From Lytechinus pictus (Eukaryota; Echinodermata; Echinoidea; Temnopleuroida; Toxopneustidae), in assembly GCF_037042905.1 (NCBI RefSeq), contig NC_087247.1, positions 56,133,920 to 56,197,919 of the forward strand: a DNA stretch of 64,000 bases, in the 5' to 3' direction. A program made the translations under genes and the position numbers. The notes under the pieces were generated by a model. The model worked only from the letters and a program-made list of their open reading frames with translations. It was not told where the DNA came from and searched no databases. Below, piece by piece: positions 21,771 through 32,996 of this stretch; position 1 is the first letter of the stretch; the number at the start of each line of letters is the position of its first letter.

Positions 21771-22400
21771 GGCAGGCACACGGGGGGGGGGGGCAGGGAC
21801 CTGAGAAGCGGGGGTGCTGGGGGTGCTGAAGCACCCCCAGAAATTATCATGGGGGTGCTGCATGTATTATTTTCCATAGGCAGCACCCCCACGAAATCAG
21901 GTTCCCTCTGTATTTTTTTAAATATGTTATAATGTACATAATTATCACATCCGACAATCGCAAATCATTTACATAGTCTTTCACATATTCCAATAACATC
22001 CCTCCTATAACGCGACTCAATCAAGCTCCAGCGGGGCAGCACTCCGATACAGACGTGGTCGCGCGCAATACGTGGTAACCAACACACTCTTCGATAGCAG
22101 GGAGGGACATGGGTGTGGTTGGAACATAGAGATTAGTATATATCTCTATGGGTTGGACTTGAAACTTCCAGGTTTTATGTCGAATCAAGTGAGCGCGCGC
22201 CCGACCGCCCGTGTATTGTACACAAAAATTACAGGTCAGACAATAGAAATCAAATTTCACAGTCTTTTTCGCCCTGCCCCATGGCCCTGGGGGCTGGGAA
22301 CCAGGGATGCTGGGGGTGAAGCACCCCCAAAATTTGGGGGTGCTGCGTGTTTTATTTTCCATAAGCAGCGCACCTCCTGGAAATCTAGTGGTAGGTATGA
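21771..22400. repeat. Duplicated GGGGGTGCTG cassette
   Basis: 21800-21895 and 22285-22375 share a cassette of GGTGCTGGGGGTG, AAGCACCCCCA, then a TTTTCCATA segment followed by AGCAGCGCACC or AGCACCCCC. They flank about 390 bp of unrelated sequence. No coding gene is supported. Confidence 0.55.
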
Positions 22401-22479
22401 TAAATGACAGAAAAGTAATGAAAATGAACGACGTTTTGTAGAACCCCCGCCCCCCTCAGAATTTTCCGACACATTACTT

Positions 22480-23880
22480 GAAATAGTGTTTAAATTCACC
22501 CTCTTTCAGATCGGAATATCAAATATTTTCTGCTCGCGCTTCGCGCTCGCATTATTGATTTTTATAGTAAAAAAATGTGTTTGGAATGCCCAGATACTAG
22601 GTCTAACTCTAAACACGCGCATGCATGTTTATTCAGATACGCAGCTTGATGGGGGGGGGGGGGGGTACTCCGGGCTGAAAATATTTATATCATATACATT
22701 TTATCAAAATAAATAAATTTTATCAAAATCTGATAACGATTAGTTAAGTTATTTAATTCTAAAGTTTAGCAATATTTTATGAAAATGGTGATATGCATGT
22801 CGTCATGAATATTTAATAGATGGACTGATGCTGTCACATCCCCACTATCCTGTTTCTTGTATTACTACATGGAATCAAAATTGTTTCATTTTTTTCATAC
22901 CAGAGTGAATGATTATGTCTCTCTTATAATGAAATAAGTTGCAGCAAAGAATATCTAATGGACTAAATCAGTTGTCAATTCAACTGTTCTGGTTCTTGAA
23001 AGGAAAATATTGAATAAATCTAATTTTACATAATAAAATACAAAAGAACAAGTGGGGATATGACATCATCATTTTGCTCATTGAATATTAATGATGACAT
23101 GTCTAAAACTGTTTCTCTGGAATAATACTAATCTTTGAAATGCAATAACTGTGAGATTCCTTGTCTGATTTTGATCAAATATTTATTCTTATGTTCGTCT
23201 GAGTTTTCTTTATCTGTTCAAACCATTTTACATTCAGTGTGGAGTTTCAGATCTGAATATCAAAAATTTTCTGCTCGCGCTTCGCGCTCACATTATTTTT
23301 TTAAATTTAAGAATATATCCAATTACCCATCATTTTCTTGATTTACAAAACATGAATAGAATGTCCCGTTTTCAGGTCTGAAATCTCAATTTTGTTTCCG
23401 CTCGCGCTTTGCTCTCGCATCAATTGTATAGTTATATACCTTCCTGTTCATGATTAGAAAAGTGCAAAAGATGTCTCGTTTTTAGGTTTGAAATCTCATT
23501 TTTATTTCCGCTCGCAATTGTATAGTTTTATAGCTATCCTCATCATGATTAGAAAAGTGCTTAGAATCTCTCAGGGTTTTTTTGTCTGAAATCTCAATTT
23601 TGTTTCCGCTCGCGCTTCGCGCTCGCATAAATTATATAGTTATATACCTATCCTGTTCATAATTACAAAACGTGCTTAGAATGTCCAGTATTTAGGTCGG
23701 AATGTCAAATTTTTCAGCTCGCGCTTCGCGCTCACAATTATTATTTATTACATACGCATCTTGGACCACAAAAATTGCTCAAAATGTTCAATTTTCAGGA
23801 CAAAATACATGAAATTTCCACAAAAAATAGCTCGCGCTTAGCGCTCGAATTATCTAATTATATATTCAAGTTCTTTTACA
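22480..23880 (-). repeat. Mirror-repeat satellite array 4, inverted, split by old MITE
   Basis: Minus-oriented cores (GCTCGCGCTTCGCGCTCGC) occur near 22532, 23271, 23400, 23606, 23717 and 23830. A decayed palindromic MITE related to 11687-12251 lies between the first two (about 22660-23225). The array opposes arrays 1-3. Confidence 0.7.
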
Positions 23881-23914
23881 AGAAGAAAGCTAAGAAGTGA
23901 CTGTCATATATATG

Positions 23915-23949
<35 letters not shown>

Positions 23950-24014
23950 AATTATGGAAAACTCAATTGTGTCTGTCCCCCTTTGAGGAGAGATTTCAGC
24001 ACCCCCACTGAAAA

Positions 24015-24060
24015 AATCGTTCCCAGGTCCCTGGGGGGGGGGGGGGGGGGGGGTCACTCT
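24015..24060. repeat. Long G-run with shared flank
   Basis: The phrase AAAATCGTTCCCAGGTCCCT is followed by a G-run of about 22. Nearly the same phrase recurs at about 25305 without the run. Run length is prone to sequencing error. Confidence 0.6.
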
Positions 24061-24099
24061 CCACATGGACTGCTAGTCTGCTACCCACCCGTGTCCGAC

Positions 24100-24990
24100 A
24101 ACCTCAGAAATGCACCCTTAACGGCGTAACTACATTAACTAAATTTGCAACCCTAAATGGCGTAACCCATGAGAAAAGCCATCCTAAGTGGCGTTAACTG
24201 GGAAAAGCCCCTAATTCGATACCCTAAGTGGCGTAAAAATATCGAAATCAATTAATTTGATACCATACTGATTACTGATGTTAAATTGATGCATACAACA
24301 GGTATAAATTCCCGGCATTTTTTTTTTATTATTGCAAGTAAGGCCAGCATAATTTACTCTCTTACCTCTCTTAGCCACTTTTAATAGCCATCTTTTAGCC
24401 TAAAAAAGGGCCTAAATTAATGAATGCAAGTGAAAAATGTTGCTTGCCTTTACTGACTGATGCATCACTTACCATACGTTTTACCAATTTCATCAAAACT
24501 TGAAAAAATGGAATCCATACCAGTTAATGTGTTGAAAAATACATACATTAATTAAACCTCTCTATATATTCTTTTTTGTTTTAATTGATAATTAAAAAAC
24601 AAATCAAAGGAATCCCCGGTATGAATCATACAAAATGGTAAAGGTCTATAGAGCCGGGTGTAAGACTAGAGACTACTGTACGGGGGTATTCTATCATAAT
24701 GATGCGCTGGCCGGCGTGTGCGAGGATTATGCTGTATCCAAAGACCTCATAATAATTATATTATGCTGACGTATCCCTTAAAATCACGCCCTTCATGGTG
24801 TTTATGGCTTAGGTCTGCTCCCGAATCTAAATTTTGCAACCCTAAACGGCGTAGATCTATTCATAAGGGCCCCCCCTCAAAGGCGTCATCTTCATAACCA
24901 AATTAGCAACCCTAAATGGCGTGAAGAGAGAGAGAAAAGGCTACCCTAAAAGGCGATTTACTAGCGAATGGTGCTGAAATGCAACCCTTT
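24100..24990. repeat. Segment with dispersed CCCTAAATGGCGTAA motif
   Basis: The motif or close variants (CCCTTAACGGCGTAAC, CCTAAGTGGCGTTAAC, CCCTAAACGGCGTAG, CCCTAAAAGGCGAT) occur at least seven times near 24115, 24151, 24191, 24221, 24840, 24911 and 24944, all in one orientation, with unrelated spacers. No coding gene is supported. Confidence 0.6.
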
Positions 24991-24999
24991 TTGCCAAAG

Positions 25000-26105
25000 A
25001 CGTCGACGACGCCAGAGTGCCTGAAACGGGACCCTTTTCGACGCTTTTTCTGGACGCGGGTGCGTAGCAGGCCGTGTTGCCGGAGAGTGACCCCCCGGGG
25101 GCAGGCAGCACCCCATGGGAATCTGGTAGCTATAGGTGCGTGCTAAAAAGTAGAAATGTAACCAAAATCACCTTTAGTGAATTTTTTCTTTCCTTTTTTT
25201 TAGCTTGTCAAATTTTTCCTGATATAAATCCCCTTCCATTCAATGGAATGAAAACCTTTTTTTTTGCTTGTCCAATTTTTCCTCCAAATCAGCATTCCTA
25301 TAAAAATCGTTCCCAGGGCCCTGCAGCCAAGAAGTTGTTGTAAATTATTTTTAGAGAGAGAGCGAATCAATTCACTAACGGCGAAATTGGTAGTTTCTTC
25401 ATTGTACGTCCCAAGCAGGGGCGGATCAAGGATTTTCGAGCGGGAATGGGGCACGTACATTTTCCCATGGAAATTTGACAAGCAAAAAATAAAAGAAGAA
25501 AAAAAAAAGAAAAAGAAAAAAGGTTTTCATCTAAAATTGAAGGTCATTTCGTCCGTGGAAAATTTGACCCGCAAAAAAAAGGGGGAAAGGGTTTCAAAGG
25601 GAAGGGGGGGGGGGTAGAAACGGTACTGGTATACATAAATCAGTTTGGTGGAAGTTCGTATTTTTTTAACCGCACGCGTACCGTATCTCCACTCTGGCGT
25701 AACTTACGATAAAGAATATAACTGGAAAAAGTCTTGAGAAGAACAAATTTAGACCTCACTTTAGACCTAGCTGGAGCGGTATGAAGTTGGGTTCAAAATA
25801 CAGTGAGTAACATAGAAAGAATATTTATTTTTGCAGATCTCTAAGTCTAACTTTAGATCTACCGCAGATAGTCGTTAGGCCTAAAGTTAGATATAATGAT
25901 TGGTACCGGTAAATGGTATTGGTAGGACACTTTATATTTTTGAAGCCTTTTTTTTTGTCTTTGGATTACACTAAAAATATGAATTCAATATTTGTAATCA
26001 TCTTCTATTTTGTTCTCTATAATATTTCCTAACATTTTTTACTAAACATTTATGAAACTTCGCTTGTAAATTTTTCCAAATGACTTTTTAAAGCTGATCG
26101 TGCGG
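25000..26105. other. Non-coding stretch, repeat fragments
   Basis: No gene is supported. A CAGGGGCGGATCAAGG terminus lies near 25416. It is followed by poly-purine sequence and repeated TTTGACAAGCAAAAAA or TTTGACCCGCAAAAAA phrases, also seen at 5228 and 25200. Confidence 0.45.
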
Positions 26106-26150
26106 ACACACAACCTGTCCGGACACACAACCTGTCCGGACACACAACAA
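26098..26150 (+). repeat. Three tandem GGACACACAACCTGTCC units
   Basis: CGGACACACAACCTGTC is repeated about three times head to tail, the last copy partial. Each junction forms the palindrome GTCCGGAC. Confidence 0.75.
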
Positions 26151-26159
26151 CTGGGTATA

Positions 26160-26345
26160 CATAATCAATCCTCAGCCGGCGCGGCTGCGCTGAGCTGAGC
26201 CTCGCCCATAGCCTCGCCTCAGTCCGCGCTCAGCCGATGCATCGCGACGGTTCTCTCCGTTGCCTTTGGTTCGCTCTTTCTGTCGGACAGTTCCTCTTCG
26301 CGGATGAACGATAAATCTCGCGTGCACGGTGTCCTATATTAATAG
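26160..26345. promoter_or_regulatory. GC- and CpG-rich island, possible promoter region
   Basis: This ~180-bp stretch is conspicuously GC- and CpG-rich compared with its AT-rich surroundings. It lies ~0.8 kb upstream of the tentative first coding exon of MSH4. A promoter role is inference; it could equally be part of a repeat. Confidence 0.3.
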
Positions 26346-27135
26346 TTAATACTAAAATACCTAGCATTATTAAGATTAGACCAAAAGCTTCGGTCTCTGT
26401 TATGTTGTTTGTGTATGAGGAGAAAAAAATAAAAATGATAAACTCCTCGAAACAGACGGCTGCCAGCTGTCTATACCAGTATTAAGATCTGCTTTTAAGT
26501 TTTATGAAATGTAGCTCTTATTTCTTAGTTTGTACACTGTCTTTACTTTATAGTTTAGTTTGTACATTTTTTCTTTACAATATCAACTAGGCCTAGAGGT
26601 CTAGACCAAAACTTAAGCTTCAGTCTGTGTATGACTATGATGCCTGGGGTATCCAAACTTCGCGGACATTTCAAAAATATTCATCAGGCTTAAATTTTTT
26701 AACAAAATATAATTTATACAAAACCAATTCAAGAAATAGTTATCACATTGACGACAATATCGTGAACTATGAAATAATTGACAGTACGGTAGGTCGAGAG
26801 GTTTCGCCGGTATCGCAATCTCAAAATTCTATTCAGATCGACGAATGCGCGTTGACGTTGTGCTGGAAATCGTTCTGAAAAAGTGTGACCTAACTTCGCG
26901 GACCAAAGTTTTTGTGGAGATTTATAAAAAAAAAAACTCAAGCTCAAAAGGTGAGTTATTTATATCAGATTGACGACAAAAAGCTATAGTCTAGAATCAG
27001 TCAGTACTACATTGAACTCACATTTTTGATGATATCTGCTTGCAAAATGATGAAATCGTGTAACAAAATGGCCGATCGAGACTGGGGTAGAAGGAGAGAA
27101 CTTTTCGTTTTTTTGAACTTCCAGTCTGTGCCTCG

Positions 27136-27181
27136 ATGTCAGGAAACTGCCACTCGTTAGACCTTCATCCATATAATCGTG
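27136..27181 (+). CDS. MSH4 tentative first coding exon
   Basis: The ATG at 27136 opens 15 codons (MSGNCHSLDLHPYNR) plus one base, ending at a consensus donor G|GTAAGT at 27182. The one-base phase fits the two-base start of the next exon at 32793, giving Asp. MSH4 N-termini are poorly conserved, so homology cannot confirm this. The intron would be 5.6 kb. An in-frame ATG further upstream in another frame runs into a stop before the donor. The exon is supported only by start, donor and phase. Confidence 0.35.
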
Positions 27182-27265
27182 GTAAGTGCATAATTTCTGT
27201 TTTCACAATTCATTTGGAGAAATATTTAGACCATAAATCACTCTAGTCCCGTGAGTATGGTCAAA

Positions 27266-27328
27266 TACACGGTAAGCCACTGGGCTCCCGCCCGCGCAGC
27301 GGGCGGGAGCCCAGGGGCTTACCGTGTA
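27266..27328. other. 30-bp-stem GC-rich hairpin
   Basis: Arms 27266-27295 and 27299-27328 are complementary with one mismatch around a 3-nt GCA loop. The head CCCGC-GCA-GCGGG matches that of the 8261-8299 hairpin. It lies in the first MSH4 intron as modelled. Confidence 0.8.
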
Positions 27329-28367
27329 TATAGTTCCCTGGGTTAGATATCGTGATGCTTGTTGAGAATATCAGATTTCTTCGGAACGGGCGCTAACGGT
27401 GACAAATTTGCTGATCTTTCGTCAATATTTTCATGAATACTGAACTCATCCTTAAGAAACTTACGCCAAAGGGTAGTTTTAGGTCATTTTTCATGTTGAT
27501 AATGTCAGATATTAGATAGTTTTTTAGATAATGACTGTCCGTGAAGTATGGACACACAAAGTTTGGACTCACTGCCATACATTGGCTCAACTCAGTAAAA
27601 TGTTGGAAATCGTTAAATAAATCCCCAGAACAAACGGTCAATCCTGTGTTAATGTTAAATCTCTCCGAGTCCGAGATCTATTATGTTAGACTAGGCCTAA
27701 CTGCCAGTCTAGAGTAAGTTAGACAGCTGAAATCCATCTGTTTAGAGGAGCTTTTAAAGTTTAAACATTTTATGACTTTTCAAAATTTTCCCCCAAACTA
27801 GGGAGTTAGGGGCCTAGATCCAACATTAGATTACATGGAGGAGGTACAGTGGAATAAGATATCGAATAAGACCTAGTCCAGTGGAACAACTAATGAAGTG
27901 AGACTGAACCTGAAGCTTTCAATCAAACATTAGACCACCCCATAGTGCCATCTTTAACATAGATGTAGACTTTTGGATCTAGTCATCTAGACTCACCTAG
28001 CATTCTTAAGTTAAGCCAAAGGCTAATTTTAAACTTATCATCTTGACATGAACATTTAGGTAGACTCTGGGGACTAGACCAGCTTCAGTCTCTGTGCAAT
28101 TGGTTGTTCTGCTGAACTATGTTACCTAATTTGATTAAATGTCAGAAATTGTTAAGAAGATGATTATTCCCATCTAACTTAGTGACTGGAAGCATGAAAT
28201 AAGATCTAGGTCTAAAGTGTTACTCATTAGACCTAAAAGTTAAGTTACATTCTGAAGTAACGTTAGAGGTCTAATGTCAGACTCTAACTTATATTATATC
28301 CTAACAAAAGCATACCATTGTGAACATTCTTTCTGAATGTAGATATAGATTCAGTCACAATAAAACC

Positions 28368-28950
28368 CATTTCACAGAGAGGATGCCTTCTGAAAGAACG
28401 CTGTAAGACCATGAAACTTGCTTGATCTTTCGAAGGTCTTTCAATGAATTGTCAAAGATCTCTGAGGTGTTTCAGGATTCCTGGTTGATCTTTCAGTGGT
28501 CTTTGTGGTCTTCGTGATCTCCAAAATGTTTTGAAATGGTTCAAAACAGTCTTTCAGTTGTCTTTCAGAAAATTGGTCTTTCGGTGTTGTTTCGATGGTC
28601 TTTCAACAGTCTCATTTTGATAGAAGATCCCTGTCAGTCTTTCAGAGTTGCTGTTGGGGTCTAGGTCACTCTTTCAGAGTTCTTTCAAAGGCCTTGAAAG
28701 TCTTTCATAGAACTTGATTTCTCTTTCAAAGATCTCTAGCAGTACACCAGATAATCTTTCGGTGATCTCTCAATGGTCACATTGATCTCTCAGTAAACTT
28801 TCAGCTGTCTTCAGGGTCCTACAGGAATCTTGCTGGAAATGATTTTTGGTCTTTCAGGGTTTTTTGGAGCCATTCCACAGAGACATCAAATTTCACTGAT
28901 CTTGAAGATTGCTGAAAAACCTTGCAAATTTTCTGTCTTTCAATTGTCTT
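28368..28950 (+). repeat. Degenerate GGTCTTTCA minisatellite
   Basis: The phrase TCTTTCA followed by a variable base and GGTCTT or GATCT recurs more than twenty times at 15-40-nt spacing, with no fixed period. It looks like an old short-unit array. No coding potential is visible. Confidence 0.65.
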
Positions 28951-28969
28951 TTGTTCTGTGGAATGGGTT

Positions 28970-29485
28970 TTGACCCGGGGGGGGGGGGGGGCACTCGACC
29001 AAAAAAGTAGTGGGTATGTGCCGCGGGCGAGACAAAAAACGGGGGCCTTGGAGCGGGCTTATTGTAAAAAGGAGGGTCCTCGGAACAGGCTTCGGAACGA
29101 CAAATGTTTGTGAAAACGGGGGTCCTTGGAACGGGTCGCCTGCGTGTGATTGCGTATTCATCCCTATGGAACGGGCATACGTGCATGCCGGGTGCGCTGG
29201 CGCAGATGCGATGGTCGGACAGCGCTCTGCGGCCCCTTTTCATCAAAATTGCGGCTGGAACGTCGTAACGGAAAATATGCGAAGCTTTGGAGCGGATTTT
29301 TTTCTTCTTTTTTCTCGATTGAAGAAAATGCTATGCTTTGGAGCGGCTTTCTTTGTTCTTTTTCTCAATAAGACAAAAATGCTATGCCTTGGAACGGAAA
29401 TTTGAGTGTAAAAATGGGGATCCCCTCCGCGGCACATACCCACTATGCATTATATACTGAGTGCCCCCCCCCCCCGGGGGGTTTT
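28970..29485. mobile_element. Inverted-repeat element with G-run ends and CTTGGAACGG motifs
   Basis: The left end (CCCGG, G-run, GCACTC, then AGTGGGTATGTGCCGCGG) is mirrored on the right in complement. Inside, CTTGGAACGGG and CTTTGGAGCGG variants occur about eight times. Frames such as that at 29010-29405 cross it but lack homology and are treated as fortuitous. Confidence 0.6.
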
Positions 29486-30404
29486 GATCAATGTCTTCTG
29501 ACAGCCGTCCCACTTGCTCATTTCCAAGAACATGGCTTTCATGTCCCATTTCTGTGTTGTGACATTCTTTATTTATCTATCTAATGGCCTACATTAGAGA
29601 ACAATGCATAATTTTCTTTCACTGAACTGGATACAGACATAGTTAAGTAAATCAACCAATGTACAGAGATCAAAGCTTTGGTCTAATTGTCATAATGCAT
29701 TAGTATTTGGCCATATGTTTTAAATTTGCAAAAATTGTGATATGTCAACAAAATCTAATGATAGCACACCTATCAGTATAAGAATAGTCAAAACTTTCTA
29801 CCCTAACCATGCAGAAGTATACTTTTTCAGAAAGGAAATTTCATGAGGATTCCATCAGGTAAACTGCCAACATCTCAAGGTGAAAATGAATTTAAGGACC
29901 CCCAATATTCTTTGTTTCAATCTTCCTTTTTTCTTTTGGCCCATACTATTAATTACTTAACATATTTGTATTGCCAATGAAATTCCATTTCAGGTGATAT
30001 GCATTTTAAATGGATTCATTAATTTCATCAGCGTCATTTTATGCAAATTTATGTAAATTTTGAATAACCAATTTTGTTTTAAGTACTTTAAACTTCTAAC
30101 ATGATTCTCTGATGTGTATAGAGGCATATTGTTGTACCTGTTTTTTTTAGCTGTAACATGAGACCAAAGTCAACATTGAGAACCAAACTTATGCATGTTT
30201 GATACTAGCAGTGCAATCCCATAGAGTGTAGGCCTACTGTTTCAACCCTCCCTCAACTACCCTCGTTGTATTCATTATATATCAAGTGAAGTGTTGCAAC
30301 TTGATGTTGCATTCTTTATCAACCCTTTGATTTTTTTATTTTTTATTTATTTATTTATTATTATTTTTTTTTACAAGTATGATAATACACCAACCTGGTG
30401 GACT

Positions 30405-30545
30405 GTACTTAAACGGATGATGATGATGATGATTTAATCATCATCAAATACTCCCCCATGACCAGCATAATCATCATCATCTTCATAGCCTTCATTTTCA
30501 CCATTATCATTCTTATCATCTCCATCTCATCATTACAATTGTGAA
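30405..30545. repeat. (GAT)n/(ATC)n microsatellite pair
   Basis: A GATGATGAT run is followed by ATCATC runs, forming an imperfect inverted pair in the MSH4 intron. Confidence 0.8.
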
Positions 30546-31195
30546 CAATTATTACAATTCTGCTATATAAATGTATTAATTAATTTAATGAGTTTTATTC
30601 TGGGATTGTCAGTTTTTTTTTCAAGCAATCTGCTTATAATGACAATCCTTCTGCAAACTGTAAATGTTGAAATCATTTATAAGTAGATCATATTTGTTTA
30701 GAATGACTTTTTATTTAGTCCATTTTTTTCTTTATGATTCAAGCCAAAAATCAATAACCCAAAAAGTCCAATATATATAAAAATATAAAATGTATTATGT
30801 AATGAAAAATGTATTGTATACGAATGTTATGAATGCAGAAGAAAACAACAAATCAAATCAACCCTAATACAGCTTACACTATGCTTTCAAAGGACACCAA
30901 ATTCATGACAATACATCTCCTTTGAGCTAAAAAAATCATAATCATATGTTAATTTGTGAGAATTTTTGGTGTTTTTATACTGTAAGGATTTTCAAGATTT
31001 TCTTAATTATCACTAATTACAATTAATCAGTTGAATTGTAAAGAGTTGTTGAATTATTATACTACTATAATAAAGCTTTAAAATTAGACCAGAATCAAAT
31101 CTCTATATAGCTACAAAGTTATACATTTAACATATGAAATGTCTCTCCCCCTCCACCACCTTGCCATTTTTGTCTTGCCTGCATAGCAGAGCGAG

Positions 31196-32520
31196 ACTAT
31201 AGGCGCCACTTTTCCAACGGCGGCGTCGTCAACATTGAAATCTTAACCAAGGTTAAGTTTTTGAAATGTTATCATAACTTAAAAAGTATATGGACCTTGT
31301 TCATAAAACTTGAACGTAAGGATAATCAAGTATTACTAAAATCCTGCCTGAGTTTCAGGTCACATGACCAAGGTCAAGGTCATTTAGGGTAAATGAACTT
31401 AGACCATGTTGGGGAATCAATATCGAAATCTTAACCAAGGTTAAGTTTTTGAAATGTTGTCATCACTTCAAAAGTATATGAACCTAGTTCATAAAACTTA
31501 GACATAAGGGTAATAGTGTATTACTGAAGATCCTGCTTGAGTTTCAGGTCACATGATTAAGGTCAAAGGTCTTTTTAGGGTCAATAAACTTTGGCCATGT
31601 TGGTTTTTTTAAGGAATTGTCATCATAACTTACAAAGTTTATGGATCTAGTTCATCAAACTTGGACATAAGAGCAACCATGTATCCCCAAATATCATGTG
31701 CGAGTTTCAGGTCACATGATCAAGGTCAAAGGTCACTTAGGGTCAACAAACATGTTGGGTTTTTTGAGGAATTGTCATCATAACTTAAAAAGTTTATGGA
31801 AAGTTCATGAAACTTGGGCATAAGAGTAACCATGTATCCCTGAATATCATGTGCGAGTTTCAGGTCACATGATTGAGGTCAAATGTCACTTGGGGTCAAC
31901 TAACTTTAGCCATGTTGCGGGAATTTGAGGAATTGTCATCATAACTTTGACATTTTATGGATCTAGTTCTTGAAACTTAGACATACAAGCAATCAAGTAT
32001 TCTTGAACATCCTGTGTGCAAGTTTCAGGTCACATGACCAAGGTCAAAGGTCATTTAGGGTCAACAAACTTTGGTAATGCTGGGGGTATTTGTGGAATTG
32101 TAATCATAACTTTAAAAGTTCATGGATCTAGTTCATGAAACTTGGACATAAGAGCAGCAATGTATCCCTGAATACCCTATGCGCATCTCAGGAACATGGC
32201 CAAGATCAAAGGTCATTGAAAGGTTAATGACCTCTGGCAGTGTTGGGAGAATGTGTTGAACTGGCATCATAACTTAAAAAAATTATGGATCTAGATCATG
32301 AAACATTGACATAAGGGTAATCAAGTGTGAATGATTGTTTTGCACATGTCTAAGGTCGCATGATCACGGTCAAAGGTCATTTTGGGTGAATGGACATAAT
32401 ATTTTATTATCATAGTAATGTTTTCTTCTGTGAATAATTATTCATTAGCTGTTTTCAAAGGCAGCACTGCTGCTATATCAAATCGCGTAATGCAGGCGAG
32501 ACTGCCAGAGGCGTTCCACT
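31196..32520 (+). repeat. ~160-bp satellite with AGGTCA/DR1 sites, bounded by direct repeats
   Basis: About seven units have phrases starting near 31357, 31546, 31708, 31861, 32019, 32180 and 32353. The shared phrase is CAGGTCACATGACC then AGGTCAAAGGTCATTTAGGG. Perfect DR1 elements AGGTCAAAGGTCA occur at 31723-31735 and 32041-32053, with near-perfect ones in other units. The array is bounded by related direct phrases, GCAGAGCGAGACTATAGGCG on the left and GCAGGCGAGACTGCCAGAGG on the right. It lies within the MSH4 intron and has no coding potential. Confidence 0.75.
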
Positions 32521-32792
32521 TGTTCATTATTTAATCTGCTGTGTTGTGATTTCATGTTATGTGGTAATGTGCTCAGTTTTACAGATATGATAGTTTTCAG
32601 CTTTAAATCACATATATTTCATGAAAATATCTTTCTGTTCTACTGAGATATTGTATGTTCAGCCGACTGAAATTTCGAAAAGCACAACAAACCACCTTTT
32701 TTGTGGGATGAGTTAAAATTGCCTGGCCATTATAATAATAAAGTACCTTTTTATCATAACAATTTTGATTTCCTTTTTTTGATTGGATACAG

Positions 32793-32996
32793 ATTTTGAA
32801 ATCTATGGCACAGCTGCAGGTAGTAGTAAGACTCCTGCTTGCACCAGGCCTCTTAATAACTCAGCATGGAGCACAACTGGACCATCCACATCTGTATCAT
32901 GTATCACTGGCAACAGCTCTAAGGAATATGGTACAGTGTCATCAAACTTGCCTATGTCATCCCGAGCTAATACAACTCTGATGTCATCAGCAACAA
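32793..32996 (+). CDS. MSH4 exon 2 (Ser/Thr-rich N-terminus)
   Basis: Acceptor ACAG at 32789-32792. It encodes a Ser/Thr-rich, low-complexity stretch ([14 protein letters not shown]...) like the disordered MSH4 N-terminus. Two donors are possible. G|GTATTT at 33031 is more obvious, but it breaks the frame with exon 3. A|GTAGGG at 32997 keeps it and is used here. An undetected exon between them or another exon-3 acceptor (34766) would also solve the phase. Confidence 0.5.

Noticed and set aside
8858..24051. Long G-runs as G-quadruplex regulatory elements
   Set aside because: Single uninterrupted homopolymers are part of repeat ends, and their length is unreliable in raw sequence. No evidence of regulation.
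29010..29405. 131-codon frame, possible gene
   Set aside because: It lies wholly inside an inverted-repeat element, repeats its own internal motif, and has no recognisable domain.
32796..32981. Alternative frame starting MKSMAQLQ in MSH4 exon 2
   Set aside because: It overlaps the exon in another frame and does not join any downstream MSH4 exon.
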